Below, piece by piece: positions 1 to 9,492 of a stretch of 64,000 bases of DNA (position 1 is the stretch's first letter; the number at the start of each line of letters is the position of its first letter). A model generated the notes under the pieces. That model saw only the letters and a program-made list of their open reading frames with translations, was not told the origin of the DNA and did no database searches. Where the stretch lies: positions 124,001 to 188,000 of the forward strand of contig JADKJR010000007.1 in the NCBI GenBank assembly GCA_016720925.1. The letters run 5' to 3'. The position numbers and the translations under genes are program-made. The DNA is from Betaproteobacteria bacterium (GTDB lineage: Bacteria; Pseudomonadota; Gammaproteobacteria; Burkholderiales; Usitatibacteraceae).

Positions 1-36
1 CAACGGCATAAAAAAACTGGTGCGGTGTTGGTGCCA

Positions 37-654
37 TCAATACTCGACCGGGATCGGATCCAGACTGCGCCACAAATACCACGTCGCCACCGTATTCCAC
101 GGTGCCCAGCGCTCGGCGTAGGCCAATACTTCCGACTTGGTCAGGCGATCGCCGTCGTGAAAATGCCTTTCAATTGCACGGATCAAGCCGATGTCGTCCA
201 CTGGAAATACATTCGGGCGCATCAGGTAAAAAATCAGGAACATCTCCGCCGTCCAGCGGCCAATGCCCTTGACCTCCACCAGTTCGCCGATCACGTCTTC
301 GTCCTCCATCTTGTGCCATCGACGCGGTTTGATGCGACCGTCGGCGAAGTGGCCGGCCAGATCCTGCATATAAGCAATCTTTTGCCGTGAATTGCCCGCG
401 CTTCTCAACTCCTCGGGCGTGACGGCGAGCATGTTCTTCGGCGTGATCTTGCCGACAACACTGACTGTCTTGTTCCACACTGATTGCGCGGCCTTGACGG
501 AAATCTGCTGGCCGACGATTGCGCGCGCCAGTGTCTGGAAGGGATCACCGCGTGTTCGCAACTGCGCTTCCGGATAACTCTTGATGAGTTTCTTCATCAC
601 CTTGCAGCGCTTGCCGAGGTGGGTGCAGGCGTCGTCCCAGTAGTCAGGTTTCAT
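37..654 (-). CDS. DNA-3-methyladenine glycosylase II-like (HhH-GPD, AlkA family)
   Basis: Base-excision repair glycosylase that removes alkylated purines. The 205-residue product has the family segment AIVGQQISVKAA near residue 45, a helix-hairpin-helix VKGIGRWTAEM at about 128-138, and the PVDDIGL segment holding the catalytic Asp (153/154). It lacks the N-terminal domain of E. coli AlkA and so matches the shorter bacterial type. The ATG at 654 was chosen because the product starts MKPDYWDDAC, as relatives do, and because it overlaps the stop of the upstream DUF2062 gene by 4 nt (ATGA), which indicates translational coupling. The reading frame stays open far upstream, but that part is a shadow of the DUF2062 gene. 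Confidence 0.9.
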   Translation of the reverse strand: MKPDYWDDACTHLGKRCKVMKKLIKSYPEAQLRTRGDPFQTLARAIVGQQISVKAAQSVWNKTVSVVGKITPKNMLAVTPEELRSAGNSRQKIAYMQDLAGHFADGRIKPRRWHKMEDEDVIGELVEVKGIGRWTAEMFLIFYLMRPNVFPVDDIGLIRAIERHFHDGDRLTKSEVLAYAERWAPWNTVATWYLWRSLDPIPVEY

Positions 655-1211
655 GGTTGTGCGGGCGGCAATGGTGATTTGGGATGGCGACCGCGCCAGC
701 GGCGCGTCACCACGATGCGCCAGACTATCAGCGTCAGGAAATAACCACAAATGGCCGTGACGCTGGCCTGGATGGCGAGGCCGATCAATAGCGTATCGCC
801 CAGTGACACAAACCAGTGAAAGAGTTCCGGGATTGCATTCCACAGGCCGCTTGGGCTGAAGCCAATGTCCGGAGGTAGCACCACCGGGCCGTGATGCCCC
901 GTCACGAGACCGCCGACCTGATATGCGAGCAGGTAGAGTGGGACGAACGTCAGCGGATTGGTGTAGAGCGTCGCGAACATGGCGGCAGGAATGTTCGCCC
1001 GCAGTGGAATAGCGATGAGTGCCGCAAGCAACATTTGGATCGGTCCCGGGATGAGGCCGGTCATGAGTCCGATGGCGATGCCGAGCGCGACCGCGCGCCG
1101 GTGCATATGCCACAGCCGCGGATGCGCGATCCATGGGCCCAGGAACCGCAGATAGCGGCTGCTGGTGATACCTTCTGGGCGGGGTAGCCTATTTTTGAGA
1201 AATTTTTTCAA
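651..1211 (-). CDS. DUF2062 family membrane protein
   Basis: A 186-residue inner-membrane protein of the DUF2062 family, whose function is not established. It has a basic N-terminus (MKKFLKNRLPRPEG), the sequence WHMHRRAVALGIAIGLMTGLIPGP typical of the family around residues 35-58, and three or four hydrophobic helices (about 40-75, 85-105, 140-170). It precedes and overlaps the glycosylase gene by 4 nt, so the two are probably co-transcribed. It is divergent from comEC, with about 90 bp between them. Confidence 0.85.
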   Translation of the reverse strand: MKKFLKNRLPRPEGITSSRYLRFLGPWIAHPRLWHMHRRAVALGIAIGLMTGLIPGPIQMLLAALIAIPLRANIPAAMFATLYTNPLTFVPLYLLAYQVGGLVTGHHGPVVLPPDIGFSPSGLWNAIPELFHWFVSLGDTLLIGLAIQASVTAICGYFLTLIVWRIVVTRRWRGRHPKSPLPPAQP

Positions 1212-1301
1212 CGGGCTTGTCGGCGTTGTCAGCGAATTGTGGGATCGTTCGTTATTCTGCCGGTAAACGGCGCACGGCGTCGCTTTTAGAAGAACAATAA
1301 C

Positions 1302-3714
1302 GTGCGTATCGCGATCCTCGGATTTCTGTCAGGCATTTTCTGGTTGCAGCAGCAAGCGGCATTGCCGGCCATCTGTGCGGTGGGCTGCCTTTCGCCGCAT
1401 TGCTGTCCCTCGTTTTGCTGAGACAGGTGCCCGCACGCATCGGTAAGGCTGGACGATTTACAATTGTCGCGATCGCTTTTGCGGCGCTCGGGGTGGCTTG
1501 GGCCACCTGGCGTGCCGAAATTCGTCTCGCAGGCCCGCTGCCACGCGACTGGGAATCGCGCGACATTGAAGTTATGGGCGCCATTGCCAGCATGCCGCAG
1601 GTGAATGACCGCGGCGCCCGCTTCGAATTCGAGGTCGAGAAAATCTCACCGCTGACGCAATAGTCCCGCGGCATCTATCGCTTGCATGGTATGCCGAAAC
1701 CAATCGCAAGACCGATGAGATCACAGCGCCTCCAACACTGATTCCTGGCGAGCGCTGGCATTTCACGACTCGATTGCGCCGCCCGCATGGCACGATGAAT
1801 CCGCACGGATTCGACTTTGAAGCGTGGGCGCTTGAGCGCAATATTCGCGCCACCGGCTACATCCGCATCAAGGGAATCAACGAAAAGCAGGCCACGCTGG
1901 CGCAAGGTTTCATGTATCGCATCGATCGCATGCGTATGGCGATCCGCGATCAGATGCAGGCGGCATTGGCCGATCAGCCATATGGCGGCGTGCTGGTGGC
2001 GCTGGCAATCGGCGAACAGAGCGCCATTCCACCCGACCAATGGAAAGTGTTCTGGCGCACCGGCACCGGGCATTTGATGTCGATCTCCGGATTGCATATC
2101 ACGATGGTCGCGAGCCTGATCTACTGGCTGGCTTTTCGGTTGTGGGCACGGGTGCCCGCGCTGGCGTTGCGCCTGCCTGCACAGCGCGCGGCGGCGGTGG
2201 CCGGAGCACTGGCAGCATTGAGCTACGCACTGGTTGCGGGTTTCTCGGTGCCCACGCAGCGCACTTTCTTCATGCTGGCGGCGATCGCGGTCGCGCTATG
2301 GTTTGGTCGTGGCATCTCCGGTTCGCGAATACTGGCGTGGGCACTGCTGGCGGTGCTGCTGATGGACCCATGGGCCGTGCTCGCACCGGGTTTCTGGCTG
2401 TCGTTCGGTGCGGTGGCGATGATTTTCTACGTGACCGCGGCGCGCACTGGCATGCCGAGCGCATTGTCGGGCGCGGTGAAAACGCAGATCGCCGTCACGC
2501 TGGGTTTGCTGCCGATGACCTTGGCGCTGTTCCAGGAAGTATCGGTGATCTCCCCCATCGCCAATGCGTTCGCCATTCCGGTGGTGAGTCTGATGGTGGT
2601 GCCGATCACGCTGCTCGGTGCGCTGATCGGCCAATTCATGCCCTCCGATTGGGTCCTGCAACTCGCGCATCTGGGGATGCAGTTATGCTATTTCGCGCTG
2701 GCGTGGCTGTCCGAACTTCCCAATGCCGTCTGGCAGTCGCACGCGCCGCCGCTGTGGGCAGCGGGGTTGGCGCTGGCTGGAGTCATGTGGCTGCTCGCGC
2801 CACGCGGTGCGCCGTTGCGCACCGCCGGCGCGGTGCTGACACTGCCGATGTTTCTGGTGCGACCGCCCGCCCCCGGCGAGGGTGAACTCTGGATTCATCT
2901 TCTCGACGTCGGACAGGGACTTGCCACGGTGGTACGAACCGCACACCACAGCCTGGTTTACGACACCGGCCCAAAATGGAATCTGGATGCCGACTCAGGG
3001 AATCGAATTGTGGTGCCTTTCCTGCGCGGCGAGGGGGTTCGCGAACTCGATGCGCTGATCATTACTCACGCTGACGATGACCATAGCGGGGGCGCCAAAT
3101 CTGTAATAGACGCCAGGAAACCCAAGCGGGTCATGACATCGATGGACGCCGACAGTGACGGCCTGGAAGGTGCGACCGGGCTCAGGAAATGTAGTGTTGG
3201 TGATACCTGGCGCTGGGACGATATTGCCTTCGACATCATTCACCCGGCGGCGGAAGCATATGATATGGCTGGAATCAAGACCAACAATCTCAGTTGCACA
3301 CTCAAGATCACTTCATTGGGCGGTACCATCCTGATGACCGCCGACATCGAAAAGCTGTCGGAACTACAACTGCTGACGCGCTATAAGAACGATGCCGCAG
3401 TCTTGAAGGCCGACGTGCTGGTGGTCCCGCATCATGGCAGTCGAACTTCTTCCGTGGATGCATTCATCGACGCAGTGGCGCCGAATGTCGCCTTGGTGCC
3501 AGTGGGCTACCGCAGCCGGTTCCGCCACCCCAACGGCGCGGTAATGGAACGCTATGCAGCGAGAAAGATTCCGGTGCATCGCACAGATTACCTGGGTGCG
3601 ATCACCGTCAAGTTTGTGCCCGGAAAAGCTGCCGCAGTCAGTGCTTTCCGCGACGAGCGGCAACGTTATTGGCTCGATCGACCGCTGCGCGACGCGGAGC
3701 CGGGCGAGCCATGA
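1302..3714 (+). CDS. comEC: ComEC/Rec2 DNA-uptake channel (frameshifted near the N-terminus)
   Basis: Inner-membrane channel that carries single-stranded DNA during competence. The long intact part (from about 1665) has the region with PHGFDFEAWALERNIRATGY, the polytopic competence domain (SISGLHITMVASL, then about ten helices) and a C-terminal metallo-beta-lactamase domain with THADDDHSGG and VVPHHGS. The first 120 codons lie in two other frames: GTG 1302 to about 1380 (VRIAILGFLSGIFWLQQQ), then about 1382-1660 (LPFAALLSLVLL to the stop at 1661). Together they give about 804 codons, the normal ComEC length, so two single-base shifts near 1380 and 1660 are the simplest reading. They may be sequence errors or may inactivate the gene. 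Confidence 0.88.
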
Positions 3715-3795
3715 ATCGCTTTTCCGCCCAGGTTTGAAATTGCGCAGGCGACCACGTGCTAGCATGGCCGCAACAACAATGATGAGGAGCAAGCC

Positions 3796-4764
3796 ATGAA
3801 ATCAATTTTTCGGATGATGCTGGTGTGTGTGGCGTCGGTCGTCACGATGGCGGTACATGCGCAGGGATGGCCAACCAAGCCAGTAAAGGTGGTCGCTGTA
3901 TTTCCACCGGGCGGATCGGTCGATACCGTCGCGCGCATTCTTTCGCACCAACTCACCAAACAACTCGGCCAGCAATTCATGGTCGACAACAAAGGTGGTG
4001 CGTCGGGCTCGATCGGCACGGCTTTTGTCGCCAAGGCGCCGCCTGACGGTTACACCTTTGCGGTGGTCTTCGATACCCACGGTGTGAATTCCAGCATTAT
4101 TCCCAATCTGTCCTACGACACGTTGAAAGACCTGGCGCCCGTCATGATGGTCGGAACCTCGCCGATGGTCATCGCCAGGCATCCCGCTGTGGCGTATACG
4201 GACTTCAAGCAAGTCATCGCCGCCGGCAAGCAAAAGGCCGATGCGGTTTCTTTCGGCAGCATTGGATCCGGCAGCCTCGGGCACCTGGCCATGACACAGA
4301 TCGCCAACCTGGCGAACACCACGTTCAACCACATCCCGTATAAAGGCGGCGGACCGCTGGTGCAGGATGCCATCGCCGGACATGTGCCGCTGATGATTGG
4401 CACCATCTTCCTCGCCAAGCCGCAAATCGATGCGAAGATGTTGGTACCGCTGGCGGTGACCTCGGCCAAACGCTCAGCGAAATTGCCGGATGTGCCGACG
4501 GTTGCCGAGCAGGGCGTGCCGGGATTTGAATCGGTCGCCTGGTGGGGTGTGGTGGCGCCGGCCGGCACGCCACCGGCGATCATCGCGCGCCTGAATGAAG
4601 AGCTGGTGAAAGCACTGAAGACACCGGAAGTGGCCGAAAAGCTGTCCGCGCAAGGCATGGATATCGTCGGATCGAAGCCGGAAGTTTTGCAGAGTTTCCT
4701 TCAGGCGGAAATTTCGCGATGGGCGAAAGTGGTTAAGGACAACAAGATCAAGGCGGGAGAGTAG
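3796..4764 (+). CDS. Bug/TctC-family tripartite tricarboxylate transporter binding protein
   Basis: Periplasmic solute-binding protein of 322 residues. It has a clear signal peptide (MKSIFRMMLVCVASVVTMAVHAQG) followed by WPTKPVKVVAVFPPGGSVDTVAR, the opening typical of Bug proteins, and then DNKGGASGSIGTAFVAKAPPDGYTF. A ribosome site, GAGGAG, sits 6-11 nt before the ATG. No TctA or TctB membrane partner is nearby, so it is an orphan, which is common in Burkholderiales where dozens occur. The ligand cannot be read from sequence. Bug proteins usually bind carboxylates. Confidence 0.9.
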   Translation: MKSIFRMMLVCVASVVTMAVHAQGWPTKPVKVVAVFPPGGSVDTVARILSHQLTKQLGQQFMVDNKGGASGSIGTAFVAKAPPDGYTFAVVFDTHGVNSSIIPNLSYDTLKDLAPVMMVGTSPMVIARHPAVAYTDFKQVIAAGKQKADAVSFGSIGSGSLGHLAMTQIANLANTTFNHIPYKGGGPLVQDAIAGHVPLMIGTIFLAKPQIDAKMLVPLAVTSAKRSAKLPDVPTVAEQGVPGFESVAWWGVVAPAGTPPAIIARLNEELVKALKTPEVAEKLSAQGMDIVGSKPEVLQSFLQAEISRWAKVVKDNKIKAGE

Positions 4765-4838
4765 CCCAACTCGCGGCACCAATTTTCCGAGATCATCTTC
4801 ACGGCAATGTTTCGTTTTTTGTTACTCAGGCCGAGAGC

Positions 4839-5891
4839 ATGTCGATAGAAGAACCACCTCCGCATACACGCCGCAAACGCTACCGCGGCTCGCACCCGCG
4901 CCGGTTCGAAGAGAAATACAAGGAACTGGACCCGCAAAAATTTGCGGCCGATGTGGAGAAAGTGATTGCCCGCGGCCAAACGCCCGCTGGCATGCATCGC
5001 TCGATCTGTGTGGATGAAATCCTCACCATTCTTGATCCCAAACCCGGCGAGACCGCCCTTGATGCCACGCTGGGTTTCGGCGGACACACGCAGGCGATTC
5101 TGCCGCGATTATTGCCAGGCGGCAGGCTCTTTGCCGTCGATGTGGACGCCATTGAACTGCCGCGCACGGAGGCCCGCCTGCGCGCGCTTGGCTGTCCGGA
5201 AGAAGTACTTATCATTCACAAAATGAATTTTGCCGGTATCGCGCAACTGTTGCCGGAAGCCGATGGCGGGTTTGATTGCATCCTTGCTGATCTCGGCGTT
5301 TCCTCGATGCAGCTTGACGATCCGGCGCGCGGCTTTTCGTACAAGAACGACGGGCCGCTCGACCTGCGGCTGAATCCAACGCGCGGAACACCTGCGTCGG
5401 CGCTGTTGCAGTCGCTTAGTCCTGCGGTGCTCGCGCAGATGCTCACAGAGAATGCGGATGAGCCTCATGCCGAGCTTATTTCCCACCACATCAAGAACTG
5501 CACTTCCGCGATCGTGACCACACGGCAACTGGCTGATATCGTTCGTTCCGCAATCGGCGGAATTGCTGAAATCAAGGAACACAAGAAAGTACTGGCGCGC
5601 ACCTTTCAGGCGTTGCGTATCGCGGTCAATGATGAGTTCGGCGTATTGGATCGCTTTCTGGATGTGCTGCCGTGGTGCGCGAAATCTGGCGCACGAATCG
5701 CAATCCTTACCTTTCACTCCGGCGAAGACCGGCGTGTCGAACAGGCATTAGAAAAATCTCTCCGTTCGGGAATCTATTCGAGTATTTCCTCTGAACCCAT
5801 TCGTCCAGCGCCCGAAGAACAGCGAAGCAATCCGCGTTCAACGTCCGCGAAATTACGATGGGCGATTCGGTCTGATCTTCCGGTTTCTTGA
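4839..5891 (+). CDS. rsmH: RsmH/MraW-like 16S rRNA (cytosine-N4)-methyltransferase, stand-alone copy
   Basis: SAM-dependent methyltransferase of the RsmH family, which modifies C1402 of 16S rRNA. Seen in order: HRSICVDEIL (about 50), the SAM loop DATLGFGGHT (about 72), LADLGVSSMQLDDPARGFS (about 150), DGPLDLRLN, a four-helix insertion, RTFQALRIAVNDE (about 255), and ILTFHSGEDR (about 285), where canonical RsmH has FHSLEDR. The 350 residues include a basic extension of about 45 residues (HTRRKRYRGSHPRRFEEKY) before the usual start. There are no ftsL, murE or other dcw genes beside it, so this may be a second, diverged copy with a different target. Confidence 0.85.
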   Translation: MSIEEPPPHTRRKRYRGSHPRRFEEKYKELDPQKFAADVEKVIARGQTPAGMHRSICVDEILTILDPKPGETALDATLGFGGHTQAILPRLLPGGRLFAVDVDAIELPRTEARLRALGCPEEVLIIHKMNFAGIAQLLPEADGGFDCILADLGVSSMQLDDPARGFSYKNDGPLDLRLNPTRGTPASALLQSLSPAVLAQMLTENADEPHAELISHHIKNCTSAIVTTRQLADIVRSAIGGIAEIKEHKKVLARTFQALRIAVNDEFGVLDRFLDVLPWCAKSGARIAILTFHSGEDRRVEQALEKSLRSGIYSSISSEPIRPAPEEQRSNPRSTSAKLRWAIRSDLPVS

Positions 5892-6164
5892 TGTCAGGCC
5901 AATTTGCCGCCACAGCTATTTGCAGCGAGGCGTGGCATTGCGGCAGAGTCGGCTTCCGGCTGCAAGCTATTGCCATTAAGGTGTGAAGCTCCCGAAGGCA
6001 GATTCAAAATACGTTATCCTTCACACTGCAAGCAATGTTCGCGGCGATCCTGCGGCCATTGCCGCATTGTCCGGTCAGCGCGGGCCACGCACCTCGCGCG
6101 CCACACGCTGAACCGAGCCCAAGAAGTTCTGATGCAGGACACAACCTTGCAAGGAGCAATGCAG

Positions 6165-7177
6165 ATGTCAACGCACGAAGCCCTCCATCTTCACGTGCCC
6201 GAGCCAACCGGGCGACCTGGCCACGACACCGACTTTTCCTATCTTCCCTATTTCCGCCGCCGGAGCGGTGCGGCGCCCGCCTGTGGATTCCCTGCCCGCG
6301 GAGACCAGTGATCTCGCCTTTACCCTGATACGCGTCCTTGACGATGCCGGAAAGGCGGTCGGGCCGTGGGCGCCGCAGGTCGATGTGGCGCTGCTGCGCC
6401 GCGGGCTGCGCGCGATGATGAAGACGCGGGCGTTCGACGCGCGCATGCTGATTGCGCAGCGGCAGAAGAAGATGTCTTTCTACATGCAGTGTCTGGGCGA
6501 AGAGGCGATTGCCGTCGGCCATGCACTCGCGCTGAGCGAAGGTGACATGTGTTTTCCCACCTACCGGCAGCAAGGCCTGCTGCTGGCGCGCGAAGACGTG
6601 TCGATGGTGGAGATGATCTGCCAGCTGTTTTCCAACGAGCACGACCCGCTCAAGGGGCGGCAATTGCCGGTGATGTATTCATATCGCAAAGCGGGTTTCT
6701 TCTCGATTTCCGGCAATCTCGCCACGCAGGTTATTCAGGCGGTGGGCTGGGCGATGGCCTCGGCGATCAAGGGCGACACCAAGGTGGCGTCGAGCTGGAT
6801 AGGTGACGGCGCCACGGCAGAGGCCGACTTTCACACCGGGCTGACCTTCGCTCACGTATATCGTGCGCCGGTCATTCTCAATGTCGTCAACAACCAGTGG
6901 GCCATCTCTACCTTCCAGGCGATTGCCGGCGGCGAAGGTACCACCTTTGCGGCGCGGGGCGTGGGCTGCGGGATTGCTTCATTGCGGGTCGATGGCAATG
7001 ACTTTCTCGCGGTTTATGCGGCGTCGCAATGGGCACTGGAGCGCGCGCGCAGCAATCTCGGCCCGACATTGATTGAGTGGGTCACCTACCGCGCTGGCGC
7101 ACACTCCACCTCGGACGATCCCAGCAAGTACCGGCCCGCCAACGACGTGTCACGCTTTCCGCTGGGAGATCCGAAGC
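6165..7177 (+). pseudogene. bkdA1: Branched-chain 2-oxoacid dehydrogenase E1 alpha (frameshift, C-terminus missing)
   Basis: Thiamine-diphosphate-dependent E1 alpha subunit that decarboxylates the oxoacids of Val, Leu and Ile. ATG 6165 follows AAGGAG by 8 nt and gives STHEALHLHVPEPTGRPG, as in Pseudomonas BkdA1. A one-base shift at the CCC run 6246-6248 moves the frame. The rest reads KKMSFYMQCLGEEAIAVGHAL, the TPP site SSWIGDGATAEADFH...VVNNQWAIS, and RAGAHSTSDDPSKYRPANDVSRFPLGDP, then stops resembling the family at about 7174. The last 80 or so residues and the normal intergenic gap are absent, and the next gene's ATG follows at once. Out of frame, translation would run to 7452. It is either a real deletion or an assembly error. 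Confidence 0.85.
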
Positions 7178-8191
7178 ATGACGCCGATGACGATGATCCA
7201 GGCGCTGCGTTCTGCCATGGATGTCATGCTGGAACGCGACAGCAACGTAGTCGTGTATGGCCAGGATGTCGGCTATTTCGGTGGGGTGTTTCGTTGCACC
7301 GAAGGGTTACAGAAAAAGTACGGCACGTCGCGCGTATTCGATGCGCCGATCTCGGAAGGTGGCATTGTCGGCACCGCCGTGGGCATGGCGGCCTACGGGT
7401 TACGGCCAGTGGTAGAAATCCAGTTTGCCGATTATGTTTACCCTGCCACTGACCAGATCGTGTCGGAAGCAGCGCGTTTGCGTTTTCGTTCGGTCGGTGA
7501 CTTTACCGCACCGATTACCATTCGCATGCCTTGTGGCGGGGGCATTTTTGGCGGGCAAACGCACAGCCAGAGCCCGGAGGCCATGTTCACGCAGGTCTGC
7601 GGCTTGCGCACGGTGATGCCTTCCAATCCCTATGACGCCAAGGGCCTGTTGATTGCTTCCATCGAGAACGATGACCCGGTCATTTTTCTCGAACCCAAGC
7701 GACTGTACAACGGGCCGTTTGATGGGCACCACGACAAGCCGGTCGTGCCATGGTCCAAACACGCGATGGGGATGGTTCCCGAAGGCTACTACACCGTGCC
7801 GCTGGAGTCGGCGGCGGTATTCCGATCCGGCGGCGCGCTGACCGTGATCACCTACGGCACGATGGTGTTCGTCGCCGAGGCGGCGGCCAACGAAAGCGGT
7901 ATCGATGCAGAGATCATCGACCTGCGCAGTATATGGCCGCTGGATCTGGACACCATTGTCACCTCGGTCAAGAAGACCGGCCGCTGTGTGGTTGTGCACG
8001 AGGCGACGCGCACCAGCGGCTTTGGCGCCGAACTGGTGGCGCTGGTTCAGGAGCATTGTTTCTATCACCTCGAAGCGCCGATCGAGCGTGTGGCAGGCTG
8101 GGACACACCGTATCCGCACGCGCAGGAATGGGCGTATTTTCCCGGCCCGGCGCGGGTCGCGGCGGCATTCAAACGCACCATGGAGTCATGA
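7178..8191 (+). CDS. bkdA2: Branched-chain 2-oxoacid dehydrogenase E1 beta
   Basis: E1 beta subunit (337 residues) that pairs with BkdA1 to form the alpha2beta2 decarboxylase of the BCKDH complex. It begins with MTMIQALRSAMDVMLERD, as Pseudomonas BkdA2 does, and contains VVYGQDVGYFGGVFRCTEGLQ, FDAPISEGGIVGTAVGMA, MPCGGGIFGGQTHSQSPEA, and the C-terminal AGWDTPYPHAQEWAYFPGP. It is intact. Starts at 7178 and 7187 are both possible; GGGAG at 7163-7167 can serve as ribosome site only because the end of bkdA1 is missing. Its stop overlaps the bkdB start by 4 nt. Confidence 0.93.
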   Translation: MTPMTMIQALRSAMDVMLERDSNVVVYGQDVGYFGGVFRCTEGLQKKYGTSRVFDAPISEGGIVGTAVGMAAYGLRPVVEIQFADYVYPATDQIVSEAARLRFRSVGDFTAPITIRMPCGGGIFGGQTHSQSPEAMFTQVCGLRTVMPSNPYDAKGLLIASIENDDPVIFLEPKRLYNGPFDGHHDKPVVPWSKHAMGMVPEGYYTVPLESAAVFRSGGALTVITYGTMVFVAEAAANESGIDAEIIDLRSIWPLDLDTIVTSVKKTGRCVVVHEATRTSGFGAELVALVQEHCFYHLEAPIERVAGWDTPYPHAQEWAYFPGPARVAAAFKRTMES

Positions 8192-9490
8192 TGGGCATTC
8201 ACGCTATCAAGATGCCGGATATCGGCGAAGGTATTGCCGAGGTGGAATTGGTCGCTTGGCATGTAAAGGTGGGCGATGTCGTGGCGGAGGACCAGATCCT
8301 GGCCGATGTGATGACTGACAAGGCCACGGTTGAGATCCCGTCATCCGCCGCGGGCAAGGTACTGGCGCTGGGCGGCGTGGTCGGCCAGGTGCTGGCGGTT
8401 GGAGCGGAGGTGATCCGGATTGAAGTGGACGGGGCGGGTAACGTCAAGAGTGGTGCCGCTGCGACGGCGGCTAGTGGGCGCCCGACAAGAAACATGAACC
8501 GTTGCAACGTCCAAGGGGGTGGTGCCGCCCCAACATGCCGCCGCGGTGAGCGCACCTCAGCGACGTGAAGCACTGGCGTCGAACATAAGGCCAACACCAC
8601 GCAAACCTGGCGACAAGCCTATCGCTTCGCCTGCCGTTCGCCGCCGCGCTTGGGAGGCGGGCATTGAATTGCAGTTTGTGCCGGGTACCGGCTCCGCCGG
8701 ACGCGTCATGCAAGAAGACCTCGACGCATATGTCGCGCAAGGCGGGCGCTCACAATCCGCCAGCCGCACGGACCAAAGCTATGCCGAGCGGCACGACGAA
8801 AAAACGATTCCCGTGATCGGTCTGCGCCGCAAGATTGCACAGAAGATGCAGGAATCCAAACGCCACATTCCACACTTCACGTATGTCGAGGAAGTGGACG
8901 TGACAGAGCTGGAAGTGCTGCGCGCCCGCCTCAACGCAAGTTGGGCGAAAGACCGTGGCCGCTTGACGGTGCTTCCATTCCTGATGCGCGCCATGGTATT
9001 GGGATTGCACGAGTTCCCGCAGATCAACGCGCGCTACGACGACGAGGCCGATGTGGTGACGCAGTATGGAGCGGTACACATGGGGATGGCAACACAGACT
9101 GAAGCTGGACTGATGGTACCCGTGGTGCGGCATGCCGAGGCGCGCGACCTGTGGGCGTGTGCCACCGAAGTCGCCCGTCTGGCGGACGCCGCACGAACGG
9201 GGAGGGCCACGCGCGAAGAGTTATCGGGTTCCACCATCACCATCACCAGCCTGGGCGCATTGGGCGGAATCGTCTCGACACCCGTGATCAACCACCCCGA
9301 GGTCGCGATTGTCGGCATCAATCGCATCGTCGAGCGGCCGATGATTCGTGGTGGCGCGGTGGTGGTACGTCAAATGATGAATTTGTCTTCTTCCTTCGAT
9401 CACCGTGTGGTCGATGGGCTACATGCGGCCGAGTTCATTCAAGCACTACGCGGTTACCTCGAGTGTCCGGCGATGCTATTCGTGGAATAG
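8188..9490 (+). CDS. bkdB: Branched-chain 2-oxoacid dehydrogenase E2, dihydrolipoyl acyltransferase (frameshifted in linker)
   Basis: E2 core of the BCKDH complex. The N-terminal lipoyl domain (KMPDIGEGIAEVELVAWHV, with the lipoyl Lys in MTDKATVEIPS at about 44) is in one frame. The peripheral-subunit-binding domain (ASPAVRRRAWEAGIELQFVPGTG) and the catalytic domain (KKIAQKMQESKRHIPHFTYVEE, SSFDHRVVDGLHAAEF with the catalytic His) are in another. Between them, codons reading PDKKHEPLQRPR lie in the third frame, so there are two indels, one near 8472-8483 and one at the GGGGG run 8515-8519. Both fall in the disordered linker. Homopolymer sequence error is the likeliest cause. Confidence 0.88.
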
Positions 9491-9492
9491 AA

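Noticed and set aside
2040..2885. 281-codon open frame inside comEC
   Set aside because: It is in another frame of the channel domain, with a Gly/Ala/Arg-rich composition and no ribosome site.
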